DNA of 48,556 nucleotides from Clostridia bacterium (GTDB lineage: Bacteria > Bacillota > Clostridia > Oscillospirales > CAG-272): positions 1 through 48,556 of the forward strand of contig JAFVQC010000017.1 of NCBI GenBank assembly GCA_017504995.1. Reading direction: 5' to 3'. Every line of letters begins with the position of its first letter. The stretch's first letter is position 1. The position numbers were made by a program, and so were the translations under genes. Shown piece by piece: positions 22,505-30,317 of the stretch. The notes below the pieces were generated by a model. It was not told the DNA's origin, did no database searches, and saw only the letters and a program-made list of their open reading frames with translations.

Positions 22505-23692
22505 ATGGAAAACAATGCAAAAAAGGTTCGTCTCGGCATATTGGGTCTTGGCAACATGGGCGCCTCCCACGCGAAAAAGCTGGTGGAAGGCAGATGCCCC
22601 GAAATTGAAGTAACCGCCGTATGCGACGTCAAATCCGACCGTCTGGACTGGGCAAAGGAAGCTCTTGGCGAGGGCGTTGCTCTCTTCCACGATGGCGACG
22701 CCATGATGGACAGCGGTCTGATCGACGCGCTGATGGTTGCCGTTCCTCACTACGACCACCCCACCTATGCCATCAAGGCTATGAAAAAGGGACTGCACGT
22801 TCTCATTGAAAAGCCCGCAGGCGTATACACCAATCAAGTATTGGAAATGAACAAGGTTGCCGACGAGTGCGACGTGGTTTTCGCCATCATGATGAACCAG
22901 CGAACCAACGCGCTCTATCGCAAGATGAGAGAGATCGTAAAAAGCGGTGAGCTTGGCGCGATCCGCCGTACGAGCTGGATCATCACCAACTGGTACCGTC
23001 CTCAGGCATACTACGATTCGGGCGACTGGCGCGCGACCTGGTCGGGCGAGGGCGGCGGCGTGCTGCTCAACCAATGCCCTCACAATCTGGATCTGTGGCA
23101 ATGGATCTGCGGTATGCCCGCGAAGATCTCGGCGCACCTTCATTTCGGCAAATGGCACGACATTGAGGTAGAGGACGACGTGACCGCCTACGTAGAATAC
23201 CCCAACGGCGCAACGGGTACGTTTATCACCACCACGGGCGACGTTCCCGGTACGAACCGCTTTGAGATCACCTGCGAGAAGGGCAAGATCATCGCCGATG
23301 CCAGCGACAAGGAAGAATCCTTGATCATGTGGAAGTCGGAGATCGGCGAGCCGGAATTTTCCAAAACGAACACCGCCCCCTTCGGCAAGCCTGTCTTTGA
23401 GAAGATCGAGGTAGAAACCGACGGTGAAAATCCTCAGCACATGGGCGTGTTCCGCGCCTTTGCCGCGCATATCCTCCGCGGTGAACCTCTGATCGCGGAC
23501 GGCAGAGAGGGAATCAACGGTCTGACCATTTCCAACGCGATGCATCTGTCCGCATGGACGGGCAAGGAGATCGACGTTGCAACCTTCGATCACGAGCTAT
23601 ATGAGGCAGAGCTGATGAAGCGGGTAGCGACCTCCCGTCGGAAGACCACCGTATCGTCTGCCGTTGCCGCCGATATGGACAACACCTTCTGA
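22505..23692 (+). CDS. Gfo/Idh/MocA-family NAD-dependent oxidoreductase (first of a tandem pair)
   Basis: This is a 395-residue dehydrogenase with an N-terminal Rossmann domain (GILGLGNMGASH, residues 12-23; the EKPAG lysine motif near 100) and a C-terminal alpha/beta substrate domain. The catalytic-region block NQCPHNLDLWQWICGMP lies near residue 200. Enzymes of this family oxidise or reduce sugar hydroxyls, often at C3 of hexoses or on inositols. It is 20 bases after the TIM-barrel gene and has AAGGAG 9 bases before the chosen ATG. The next gene is a close paralogue that shares long blocks such as YPNGATGTFIT. Confidence 0.9.
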   Translation: MENNAKKVRLGILGLGNMGASHAKKLVEGRCPEIEVTAVCDVKSDRLDWAKEALGEGVALFHDGDAMMDSGLIDALMVAVPHYDHPTYAIKAMKKGLHVLIEKPAGVYTNQVLEMNKVADECDVVFAIMMNQRTNALYRKMREIVKSGELGAIRRTSWIITNWYRPQAYYDSGDWRATWSGEGGGVLLNQCPHNLDLWQWICGMPAKISAHLHFGKWHDIEVEDDVTAYVEYPNGATGTFITTTGDVPGTNRFEITCEKGKIIADASDKEESLIMWKSEIGEPEFSKTNTAPFGKPVFEKIEVETDGENPQHMGVFRAFAAHILRGEPLIADGREGINGLTISNAMHLSAWTGKEIDVATFDHELYEAELMKRVATSRRKTTVSSAVAADMDNTF

Positions 23693-23699
23693 ATCCGTT

Positions 23700-24878
23700 A
23701 TGAATAACAAATCTTCTGTTCGGGTGGGGATCGTCGGTGTCGGGAACATCGGTTCGGCGCACGCCTCTGCCATTGCCGAGGGCAAGATCCCTTCCCTGAC
23801 CTTAACGGCGCTTTGCGACAACGACGAAAAAAGAGCCGACGAGCTTCGTCGGTCCTACCCCTCGATCCCCGTCTTTGAAAATGCGGAGAAGCTATTTGCC
23901 TCGGGCAAGGTAGACGCGGTGGTCATTGCCACGCCCCATTACGCTCACCCGCCCCTTGCGATCCGCGCCTTTTCTTACGGTCTGCACGTACTGACCGAAA
24001 AGCCCGCGGGGGTCTACTGTGGGGCAGTCCGCGAGATGGTGGACGCCGCCAAGCAAAGCGGGAAGCTCTTTGCCATCATGTTCAACCAGCGAACCAACAA
24101 GCTTTTTCAAGCCGCAAAGGATCTGATGGAAAGCGGCGCGCTGGGTGAAATGAAGCGCAACGTATGGATCATTACCAACTGGTATCGCAAGCAAGCCTAT
24201 TACGATTCGGGCGCATGGCGCGCCAGCTGGCGCGGCGAGGGCGGCGGCGTGTTGATGAATCAAGCCCCCCACAATCTGGATCTGTGGCAATGGATCTGCG
24301 GTATGCCCTGCGAAATCTACGCCGACTGCGGCGTAGGCAGATTCCACGAGATCGAGGTAGAGGACGAGGCAACGATCTTTGCCCGTTATCCAAACGGCGC
24401 GACGGGTACGTTTATCACCTCTACGGGAGATTATCCCGGCACGAATCGACTGGAAATCACGGGAACCCTTGGAAAACTTGTGATTGAAAACAAAGCCCTG
24501 ACCTTCTATCGGCTTCCCATCAGCGAACGGAACTATTGTCTGACTGCGGAAGGCACGCCCAAGCTGCAACCCGAAGCGGTTGTGATCGAGGACGAGTCCT
24601 ATCAGGGACACCACCGCGTCTTGGAGCAATTCGGACGGGCGATCCTCTACGGCGAGCCGCTTGTTGCCACGGGAGAGGAAGGACTGCGTGAGCTTACGAT
24701 CTGTAACGCGGCGTATCTCTCCGCATGGCAGAACCGAACCGTTTCCCTTCCCCTTGACGACGGGGAATATCTCTCCGAGCTGCAAAAAAAGATCGACGGC
24801 GGAAAAGCCATCGGCAAAGCCCGTTCCACCGATCAAAGTTCAACCGAATATCACCCCCGTTGGAACACCAACTGGTAA
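23700..24878 (+). CDS. Gfo/Idh/MocA-family oxidoreductase (second of a tandem pair)
   Basis: This 392-residue paralogue of the preceding gene has the same Rossmann motif (GIVGVGNIGSAH), EKPAGVYCG and NQAPHNLDLWQWICGMP blocks. Divergence is greatest at both ends and around residues 260-310. The ATG at 23700 follows the upstream stop by 7 bases. No clear ribosome-binding site is seen, so translation probably depends on coupling. A tandem duplication is the simplest origin. One copy may oxidise and the other re-reduce the sugar, or they may act on different substrates; this is inference. Confidence 0.9.
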   Translation: MNNKSSVRVGIVGVGNIGSAHASAIAEGKIPSLTLTALCDNDEKRADELRRSYPSIPVFENAEKLFASGKVDAVVIATPHYAHPPLAIRAFSYGLHVLTEKPAGVYCGAVREMVDAAKQSGKLFAIMFNQRTNKLFQAAKDLMESGALGEMKRNVWIITNWYRKQAYYDSGAWRASWRGEGGGVLMNQAPHNLDLWQWICGMPCEIYADCGVGRFHEIEVEDEATIFARYPNGATGTFITSTGDYPGTNRLEITGTLGKLVIENKALTFYRLPISERNYCLTAEGTPKLQPEAVVIEDESYQGHHRVLEQFGRAILYGEPLVATGEEGLRELTICNAAYLSAWQNRTVSLPLDDGEYLSELQKKIDGGKAIGKARSTDQSSTEYHPRWNTNW

Positions 24879-24880
24879 AC

Positions 24881-24926
24881 AAAAACTGCTTTTTCTATCC
24901 CAAAGCCGATAGAAAAAGCAGTTTTT
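24881..24926. terminator. Bidirectional terminator between the uronate island and carD
   Basis: AAAAACTGCTTTTTCTATC (24881-24899) pairs perfectly with 24908-24926, with T runs on both strands. It closes both convergent transcription units. Confidence 0.9.
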
Positions 24927-24943
24927 ATCATGTTATGTAGAAA

Positions 24944-25465
24944 TTACCGTTTGTTCGAAACACAAAGCTCGCCGCGAAGCAAGGGGATCAGATCGTCCTC
25001 CGATTGCAGATCCGTCGTTGCCGAAAATTCATCAAACAAGAGCTTTTTCGCCCGCCGAAGCGCCTTCTCGTCGGTTGCGTTCGGCTTCTTTTTATGCGCC
25101 ATTGCCTCCTCCATATGCTCCCACACGGTGTTTGCCAGTACGATCAGCTCCTTACGGTCTCCAAGTCCGAGAATTTCTCGGAACCGAAGATTTCTCGCTC
25201 TCCCGTCTGAGATCCACTCCATACGGCAGTCTCGCAGCTCCGTCGCCAAGGCGGTGATCTCCTCTGCCGAAAGCAACGGACGCATCATACCAACCAAGGT
25301 CTCGTTGGCAACGGGGACGAAAACCGTTGATTTTTCATCATTTAACGGAGTGAGGATATAGTAATTCTCCTTTGATCCAATCACGCCAAAGCTCTCTGCT
25401 TTGATATCCGAGATCCGACATACTCCTTCTGCCCGATAAACGACGAAGCTTCCGACTGCAAACAT
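24944..25465 (-). CDS. CarD-family transcriptional regulator
   Basis: This 173-residue protein has the N-terminal RNA-polymerase-interacting CarD/CdnL/TRCF domain (FAVGSFVVYRAEGVCRI..., residues 1-60, with the YYILTPL strand) followed by a helical DNA-binding part (65-155). CarD-like proteins bind the RNA polymerase beta subunit and stabilise open promoter complexes. The ATG at 25465 (GGAG about 8 bases upstream) is preferred over a GTG one codon earlier. It is convergent with the uronate genes. Its own promoter region (25466-25587) is AT-rich, with no consensus pair that I trust. Confidence 0.88.
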   Translation of the reverse strand: MFAVGSFVVYRAEGVCRISDIKAESFGVIGSKENYYILTPLNDEKSTVFVPVANETLVGMMRPLLSAEEITALATELRDCRMEWISDGRARNLRFREILGLGDRKELIVLANTVWEHMEEAMAHKKKPNATDEKALRRAKKLLFDEFSATTDLQSEDDLIPLLRGELCVSNKR

Positions 25466-25587
25466 CACACACTCTCCTTTTCTTTCAACGATAGCCTAAG
25501 TGGTCTTTTCTTTATTTTACCATATTTTCCGAAAAATTTCCCCAGTCAAAATAACCAAAATTTTCGCGCGATTTTTTGTCACTTTTT

Positions 25588-27843
25588 TCAAGCTTCTTCG
25601 TCACGATTCAAGGAAATCCGCCTCACGGGCACGCCAAGTGCCAGACATGCCTCTGCCTCTCGGCGATGGCAGGTAAAGAGCAAGCATTGCAGATCACCTT
25701 CGCAAAGCTTACCCAAAAGTCCAAGAAGCCGCCCCATTCTTCGGTCATCCATCTGACAGAGCGCTTCGTCCATCATCAAGGGGGGCAATTCCCTGCCAAA
25801 GATCTGCATCATCAGGGCGATCCGCAACGAAATATACGCCGCGTCTCTCGTGCCTCCGCTGAGCATTTCGTCCGAGGTCAGGAGCGTTCCGTCCTCCGAC
25901 AGGGAAACCGCAAGACCGCTTCCCGTTTTCAATTCGGTATACCGTCCGTCGCTGATATATTCCATCATCTTTCCCGCATTTCGGCTGATGGCAGGGGTGA
26001 TATTCCCACTCATCGTCTCCGAAGCCGTTTGCAATCCATCGATTGCCAACAGCACTGCCTCGTAATATTCCTCACAAGCGCTGTACTCGGCGCGAAGGGC
26101 TTCCAGACGGTCAGCAACGGACAACGGATTTTCGGTAGATGCTTCCCTGCTGATCTTTTCTTCCTTGAGCTGCTTATCGCTCAGGCGAAGCATTCTCAGC
26201 TTGTCCTCGCAAAGCCCCTTGGTACGGGTGGCGCGCGTCATCTTTTCCTCGGTAAGTTCTCCCACCGCAAGGGGAATCGATTGCCGAAGCGCTTCTTCGT
26301 CGTGGATCGAAAGGATCCGACCGTCCTTTTCCACCAAGTGGATCAAGGTATCGATCCTGCGCTCAAGGGCAAGATCGGCAGAAAGAAATTCTCCCAGCCG
26401 CTTTGCCTCATTCTTTGCGTTTTCCACGGTAGGCTCACCGTCACAGCCCGTTTTTCTCAAGGTTGCCGAAAGCTTCGCCTGCAAATAGGATCGATGTCGT
26501 TCCACCGCCTCTTGCTTCGCTTTCGCCGAAGCAAGTAATTCTTCTGCCCGAAGCCTTGCCTCATACGCCTGCTCGCAGGCGTTCAGATAGGCAGGAAGCT
26601 CCTTGGGTGTCTTTCCGTATCTCTTGGCAATCGCTTTCGCCTTGGAAGCGCAAAGCATGCTTCCGATTCCCAAGCCGACGGCAACGGCAAATACGCTCCC
26701 ACTCAACGCAAGGCGAAGCGTTCCGACCAAAAGCCAACCGATCACGCCCGCGCACACAAGCGACGCAACGGCTCCCACGGTCAAGACGGTACGCCCCAAG
26801 CGCAAATTGCGCAAGCGGCGCGCAAGCACGGCGTTCTCGCCCGTTTGGCGCAATTTCTCCCCCACAGCCGCCGCGTCGCCGTCATAGTCCGCGGCGTTCG
26901 CCACGCTTTGCGCGTTCCGTTGCGCCTCAGCGCACTCCTCCTCCGACCGCGCAAGGCTCTCGCCCACCATATTCAGCGCGGCAAGATCCGCCTCGGTGGG
27001 GATATAAGCGGTCCTCAGCTTCTCCTCTTGCAGCGCACGACGCTCGGTCTGTACCGAAAGAAGCTCTTTTTCGTTTTTATGCATCTCGTCAAAACGGCGC
27101 AACAGCTCCACGCGATGCATCTCATTGACCAATATCTCCGCTTCCTTCAGCTGAGTTTCGGTTTTCTCGATATGTAGGGCAACCTCTTTGATTTTTTCTC
27201 CCAGCTCGGCAATCCGAAGATGGTTCTCCGTTGCCCGATCCAGTCGCAGCTTACAGGCGTTGATCTCCTCGTTCAGCTCGTACAGTCTACCGCCCTTTCC
27301 CGTCTTATGACGGTATCGCACGCGAATATCCTCCAGCTTCTTGACGACCCGTCCAAGGTCTACGCTTTCGTCCGCAGAGGACAGCAGATTGCGGATCGCC
27401 GCCGCGCCCTTCTCTCCGCCAAGTCCCGCGCACTGCATCTGTCCGATGCTACAGCTACTCTCAAAGATCTCTCTGGGGACTTTCAAAAACACCTGCCCAG
27501 GTTCTTCCCCCGCAAAGACCTTTTCTCCGTCTCTCTGCCGATAGATGGCAAGCTTCTCGCTTCCCCGTCCGCTTCCTATGAAGCTTCGCTCGATCTGATA
27601 TTCCTCTCCCTCAAAGGAAAGGCGCATACTGCCCGCCGCCGTGTGTCCGCTTCGGCTGATCGCCTTTTCACGAAACGGGTGTCCCCTCCTTGGCAATCCG
27701 TACAGCATAAACTGAATAAACAGCATCACCGTGCTTTTTCCCGTTTCATTTTCGCCCTCAAAGAGATTCAGTCCCTCTCCAAGAACCAGTCGCTTGTCCT
27801 TCAGCGCGCCAAACTCCCGAATATAAAGCTCCAACAGTTTCAT
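25588..27843 (-). CDS. SbcC/YhaN-like AAA ATPase with two internal membrane segments
   Basis: The 751-residue protein has an SMC/Rad50-type split ATPase. The N-terminal half has Walker A GENETGKST near residue 34 and a Q-loop. A central coiled-coil stretch (about 190-340 and 420-620) follows. The C-terminal half has the signature MLSGGTRDAAYISLRIAL and Walker B PPLMMDEAL. Two hydrophobic helices lie at about residues 352-405 (LTVGAVASLVCAGVIGWLLVG and a second), between the coiled-coil halves, which is a YhaN feature and would tether the hinge to the membrane. It works with the nuclease encoded just upstream, overlapping it by 4 bases. The partner is probably a YhaO-like nuclease in DNA end processing. 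Confidence 0.85.
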   Translation of the reverse strand: MKLLELYIREFGALKDKRLVLGEGLNLFEGENETGKSTVMLFIQFMLYGLPRRGHPFREKAISRSGHTAAGSMRLSFEGEEYQIERSFIGSGRGSEKLAIYRQRDGEKVFAGEEPGQVFLKVPREIFESSCSIGQMQCAGLGGEKGAAAIRNLLSSADESVDLGRVVKKLEDIRVRYRHKTGKGGRLYELNEEINACKLRLDRATENHLRIAELGEKIKEVALHIEKTETQLKEAEILVNEMHRVELLRRFDEMHKNEKELLSVQTERRALQEEKLRTAYIPTEADLAALNMVGESLARSEEECAEAQRNAQSVANAADYDGDAAAVGEKLRQTGENAVLARRLRNLRLGRTVLTVGAVASLVCAGVIGWLLVGTLRLALSGSVFAVAVGLGIGSMLCASKAKAIAKRYGKTPKELPAYLNACEQAYEARLRAEELLASAKAKQEAVERHRSYLQAKLSATLRKTGCDGEPTVENAKNEAKRLGEFLSADLALERRIDTLIHLVEKDGRILSIHDEEALRQSIPLAVGELTEEKMTRATRTKGLCEDKLRMLRLSDKQLKEEKISREASTENPLSVADRLEALRAEYSACEEYYEAVLLAIDGLQTASETMSGNITPAISRNAGKMMEYISDGRYTELKTGSGLAVSLSEDGTLLTSDEMLSGGTRDAAYISLRIALMMQIFGRELPPLMMDEALCQMDDRRMGRLLGLLGKLCEGDLQCLLFTCHRREAEACLALGVPVRRISLNRDEEA

Positions 27844-28973
27844 TGATCCGCGCTCCTTTCGGGAATTTTTCTGTTATCGATCGCCGCAAGACCGATCTGC
27901 AACGCCAGCGCCGACCGTCTGCGCACCGCAGGGTCCTCTGCGATCAAGCCTGCATATAAGGATTTGTATAACGCCCCTCGCAGGGTCACGTCTTTGCTCA
28001 ATGCGTTACCGTCGGCAACGGGGACTGTCAGATCCTTCAGCTCCAAGGAGGCAAGGCTTCCCTTTACCTCCTCGGCAAGTCTGTCCATATCTCCCAAAAG
28101 CGCCGCGTCTGCCGTGCCAACCAAGGATAGCCGCATATGGGTTTCCTTCTCCCCATCAAATCGAGACACCGCTTGCGCAATTCTTTGACGAATTTCTTCC
28201 GCCTCGCCACAACCACTCAGATCCACTTCTTCTGCAAGATATCTCGTCTCGGAAAGGCACTTTCTCTCAACACGCGCAGGCTCGCCCTGCTCCAAGGTCA
28301 CGATGAGAACGCCGCCCTCACCCAGCTCGTCAAAGCTTCTTCCTTCCGCAAAGCCGCAATACCGAATGGAAGGATCGACCTTTTCCTCGATCTCGGACGA
28401 ATTATGAACGTGTCCCAAGGCGGCGTAATCAAAGCCGTTCTGCAACAGATCCCCTTCGGTTACGGGAGCGTAACGGGAAACGGGAGAGGTCAGGTCGGCA
28501 TGGGCGCAAAACACCCGAAGTCCCTCTCCTTTGGGTTCAATCGCGCCTTGATTCAACGGACTTTCGGTGATCGCGGCAGAAAGAAACGCATATCCGTACA
28601 CCGACAGATTCCATTCCTCAAAGAAAAAGCATTGCAGCTCCGAGGCGGAAAAGACGTAGACGTTTTCGGGAAGCTCTGCCGTTTGATAAAAAGAGCCCTT
28701 GACGTAAGGGTCGTGATTGCCGGGGGCGATCACGATAGGGCGTTTCGTCTCTCCAAACAGACGGCAAGCAAGCTCTGCCGTTTCGGGTGTCACGTATTTT
28801 CCGTCAAACAGATCCCCCGCGATCAGAATCATATCGCATGCTTCTTCTTCCGCAAGGCGAACGATTCTCTCAAGCAACCGTCTTTGCGCCTCTCTTCTTC
28901 GATCCGCCAACAGCGTGCCCTTCCCCGAAAAGGCGCTATCCAGATGCAGATCTCCCGTATGTAACAGCTTCAT
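27840..28973 (-). CDS. SbcD/YhaO-like DNA repair metallophosphoesterase
   Basis: This 377-residue exonuclease of the Mre11/SbcD type carries all phosphoesterase motifs in order: GDLHLDS (residues 7-13), AGDLFDG (about 52-58), PGNHDPY (about 83-89), CAHAD (about 171) and LGHVHN (about 197-202). These residues bind two Mn2+ ions. The C-terminal region (about 260-377) should contact the ATPase partner made by the next gene, which overlaps it by 4 bases. No strong ribosome-binding site is visible (AAAGGC about 14 bases upstream). It is the first gene of a two-gene operon. Confidence 0.88.
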   Translation of the reverse strand: MKLLHTGDLHLDSAFSGKGTLLADRRREAQRRLLERIVRLAEEEACDMILIAGDLFDGKYVTPETAELACRLFGETKRPIVIAPGNHDPYVKGSFYQTAELPENVYVFSASELQCFFFEEWNLSVYGYAFLSAAITESPLNQGAIEPKGEGLRVFCAHADLTSPVSRYAPVTEGDLLQNGFDYAALGHVHNSSEIEEKVDPSIRYCGFAEGRSFDELGEGGVLIVTLEQGEPARVERKCLSETRYLAEEVDLSGCGEAEEIRQRIAQAVSRFDGEKETHMRLSLVGTADAALLGDMDRLAEEVKGSLASLELKDLTVPVADGNALSKDVTLRGALYKSLYAGLIAEDPAVRRRSALALQIGLAAIDNRKIPERSADQ

Positions 28974-29014
28974 GGTTTCTACCCAAGCCTTTCTTCTGAA
29001 TCAATACTACTATT

Positions 29015-29043
29015 ATTATACCATAAGTTCAACCAAAGCGCAA
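29015..29043 (-). promoter_or_regulatory. Promoter of the yhaO/yhaN-like operon
   Basis: Leftward TTGCGC (29043-29038), 17 bases, TATAAT (29020-29015) with extended TGg. Confidence 0.65.
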
Positions 29044-29089
29044 GGGAAATCTTTTCGTATATCAAGGAACGATAGCAAAGAATTCAATT

Positions 29090-29111
29090 GGACCGTCGAG
29101 GACGCCGGTCC
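29090..29111. repeat. Short hairpin resembling a dispersed clostridial repeat
   Basis: GGACCG and CGGTCC flank TCGAGGACGC. From memory, very similar GC-rich sequences are scattered between genes in many clostridial genomes. Otherwise 29044-29209 holds nothing recognisable. Confidence 0.4.
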
Positions 29112-29222
29112 CTACAAGGTTACAGAAAGTTTTAACAAAACAATGTATCCGTAAGATCGCAAACAACTTTTTTCTCATATACTGTAAGGACGATTGAAAT
29201 AAAAATTTCGGAGGGCTTTGCT

Positions 29223-29792
29223 TTGCTGATCGAACTTCCCTATCAACGCAATCGCGCCGTAGAATACGCGAAAAAATGGGCGCTATCCCGCAATCCTTTG
29301 TTTATTGATTTCACGGGACAGGGTGGAAACTGTACCAATTTCGTTTCTCAATGTATCTTTGCGGGCTGCGGCGTCATGAATTACACCCCCACCTTCGGCT
29401 GGTATTACCGTTCCCCCGAGGATCGCGCCCCTGCGTGGAGTGGTGTTGACGAGCTATACCGTTTCCTTACGGGCAACCCCGATTTTATCGCCGTCAACGG
29501 CGGTGTCGGTCCTTACGCCGCAAACGCTGAGACCGTTCGGCAGATCGAGCTTGCCGACGTGGTTCAGCTGGCAAATGAGGACGGGGCGTTTTACCACACG
29601 CTCATCATCAGCGGCTTTACCGACAACGATATTTTAGTCTGCGCCCAGTCGGACGACGCGCTGGACCGACCGCTTTCCACCTATAATTTTGCCTCTCTGC
29701 GCATTCTTCATATTCAAGGCGCAAGGGTAAATTTCGATACCGACACGGCTTTCCAAAATATCCTCAATGCCCGTTCCCTTCCGCAGACATAA
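29223..29792 (+). CDS. Amidase-domain (Amidase_6-like) protein without signal peptide
   Basis: The 189-residue product begins directly with a domain recognised by YQRNRAVEYAKKWAL (residues 7-21) and the catalytic-cysteine motif NCTNFVSQCIFAGC (about 36-49). A conserved histidine lies in FYHTLIISG near residue 130. Related proteins, often spore- or cell-wall-associated in Firmicutes, are thought to be cysteine amidases of NlpC/P60-like fold. Here no signal peptide or wall-binding domain is present, so a cytosolic or spore-internal location is likely. Translation starts at TTG 29223, supported by GGAGGG 7 bases upstream. Convergent with rplS. Confidence 0.75.
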   Translation: MLIELPYQRNRAVEYAKKWALSRNPLFIDFTGQGGNCTNFVSQCIFAGCGVMNYTPTFGWYYRSPEDRAPAWSGVDELYRFLTGNPDFIAVNGGVGPYAANAETVRQIELADVVQLANEDGAFYHTLIISGFTDNDILVCAQSDDALDRPLSTYNFASLRILHIQGARVNFDTDTAFQNILNARSLPQT

Positions 29793-29837
29793 AAAAATAC
29801 CGAGAGAAACGCAATTCGCTTTCTCTCGGTATTTTTT
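29792..29837. terminator. Bidirectional terminator between the amidase gene and rplS
   Basis: AAAAAATACCGAGAGAAA (29792-29809) pairs exactly with 29820-29837, ending in six T's on each strand. The first base is the last of the amidase stop codon. Confidence 0.92.
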
Positions 29838-29840
29838 CGG

Positions 29841-30182
29841 TCAGATCTTCTCTTTGACCTTAGATGCCTTACCAACTCTGTCACGCAGGTAGTAGAGCTT
29901 TGCTCTTCTGACCTTACCCGAACGGATAACGTCAACCTTCTCTACGTTGGGAGAGTGGATCGGGAAGGTCTTCTCGATGCCGCAACCGTAGGATACGCGT
30001 CTTACGGTAAAGGTCTCGGAGATTCCGCCGCCATGCTTTGCGATAACGGTTCCCTCAAACATCTGGATTCTCTCGCGAGAACCCTCCTTGATCTTGTTGT
30101 GAACGCGAATGGTATCACCAACGTTGATCTCGGGAAGCTCGGTTTTCAACTGCTCGTTTGTAAAAGCCTGAAGTAAGTTCAT
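29841..30182 (-). CDS. rplS: 50S ribosomal protein L19
   Basis: This 113-residue protein of the large ribosomal subunit sits at the 30S-50S interface. The conserved blocks are [29 protein letters not shown] (residues 20-48), [23 protein letters not shown] and [29 protein letters not shown] lies 7 bases before the ATG. It is transcribed alone from its own promoter with a 92-base structured leader. The usual neighbours (rpsP, rimM, trmD) are absent; the gene instead follows a flippase gene. Confidence 0.98.
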   Translation of the reverse strand: MNLLQAFTNEQLKTELPEINVGDTIRVHNKIKEGSRERIQMFEGTVIAKHGGGISETFTVRRVSYGCGIEKTFPIHSPNVEKVDVIRSGKVRRAKLYYLRDRVGKASKVKEKI

Positions 30183-30274
30183 TGTTCAGTCCTCCTTAAA
30201 GATCCGGGCATTCATGCAGAGCGACGCAGCGGACTGCCCTTCTATTCTTGTCGCCGATCTCTCGGCGCACAACA
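30183..30274 (-). promoter_or_regulatory. Structured rplS 5' leader (putative L19 autoregulatory leader)
   Basis: The leader contains the hairpin CGCCGA-gaga-TCGGCG and a longer GGGCAG...CTGC...TGCCC structure before the ribosome-binding site. An L19 leader element is known in Firmicutes; whether this one matches its consensus was not checked. Confidence 0.45.
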
Positions 30275-30280
30275 CATTAT

Positions 30281-30309
30281 ATTATACCATATCAAAAAGT
30301 GTTTTGCAA
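30281..30309 (-). promoter_or_regulatory. Promoter of rplS
   Basis: Leftward TTGCAA (30309-30304), 17 bases, TATAAT (30286-30281) with extended TGg. Confidence 0.8.
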
Positions 30310-30317
30310 GTGTTTTT

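Noticed and set aside
22370-23593. A 407-codon minus-strand open frame opposite the first Gfo/Idh/MocA gene
   Set aside because: Antisense shadow; the opposite strand has a full oxidoreductase with a ribosome-binding site.
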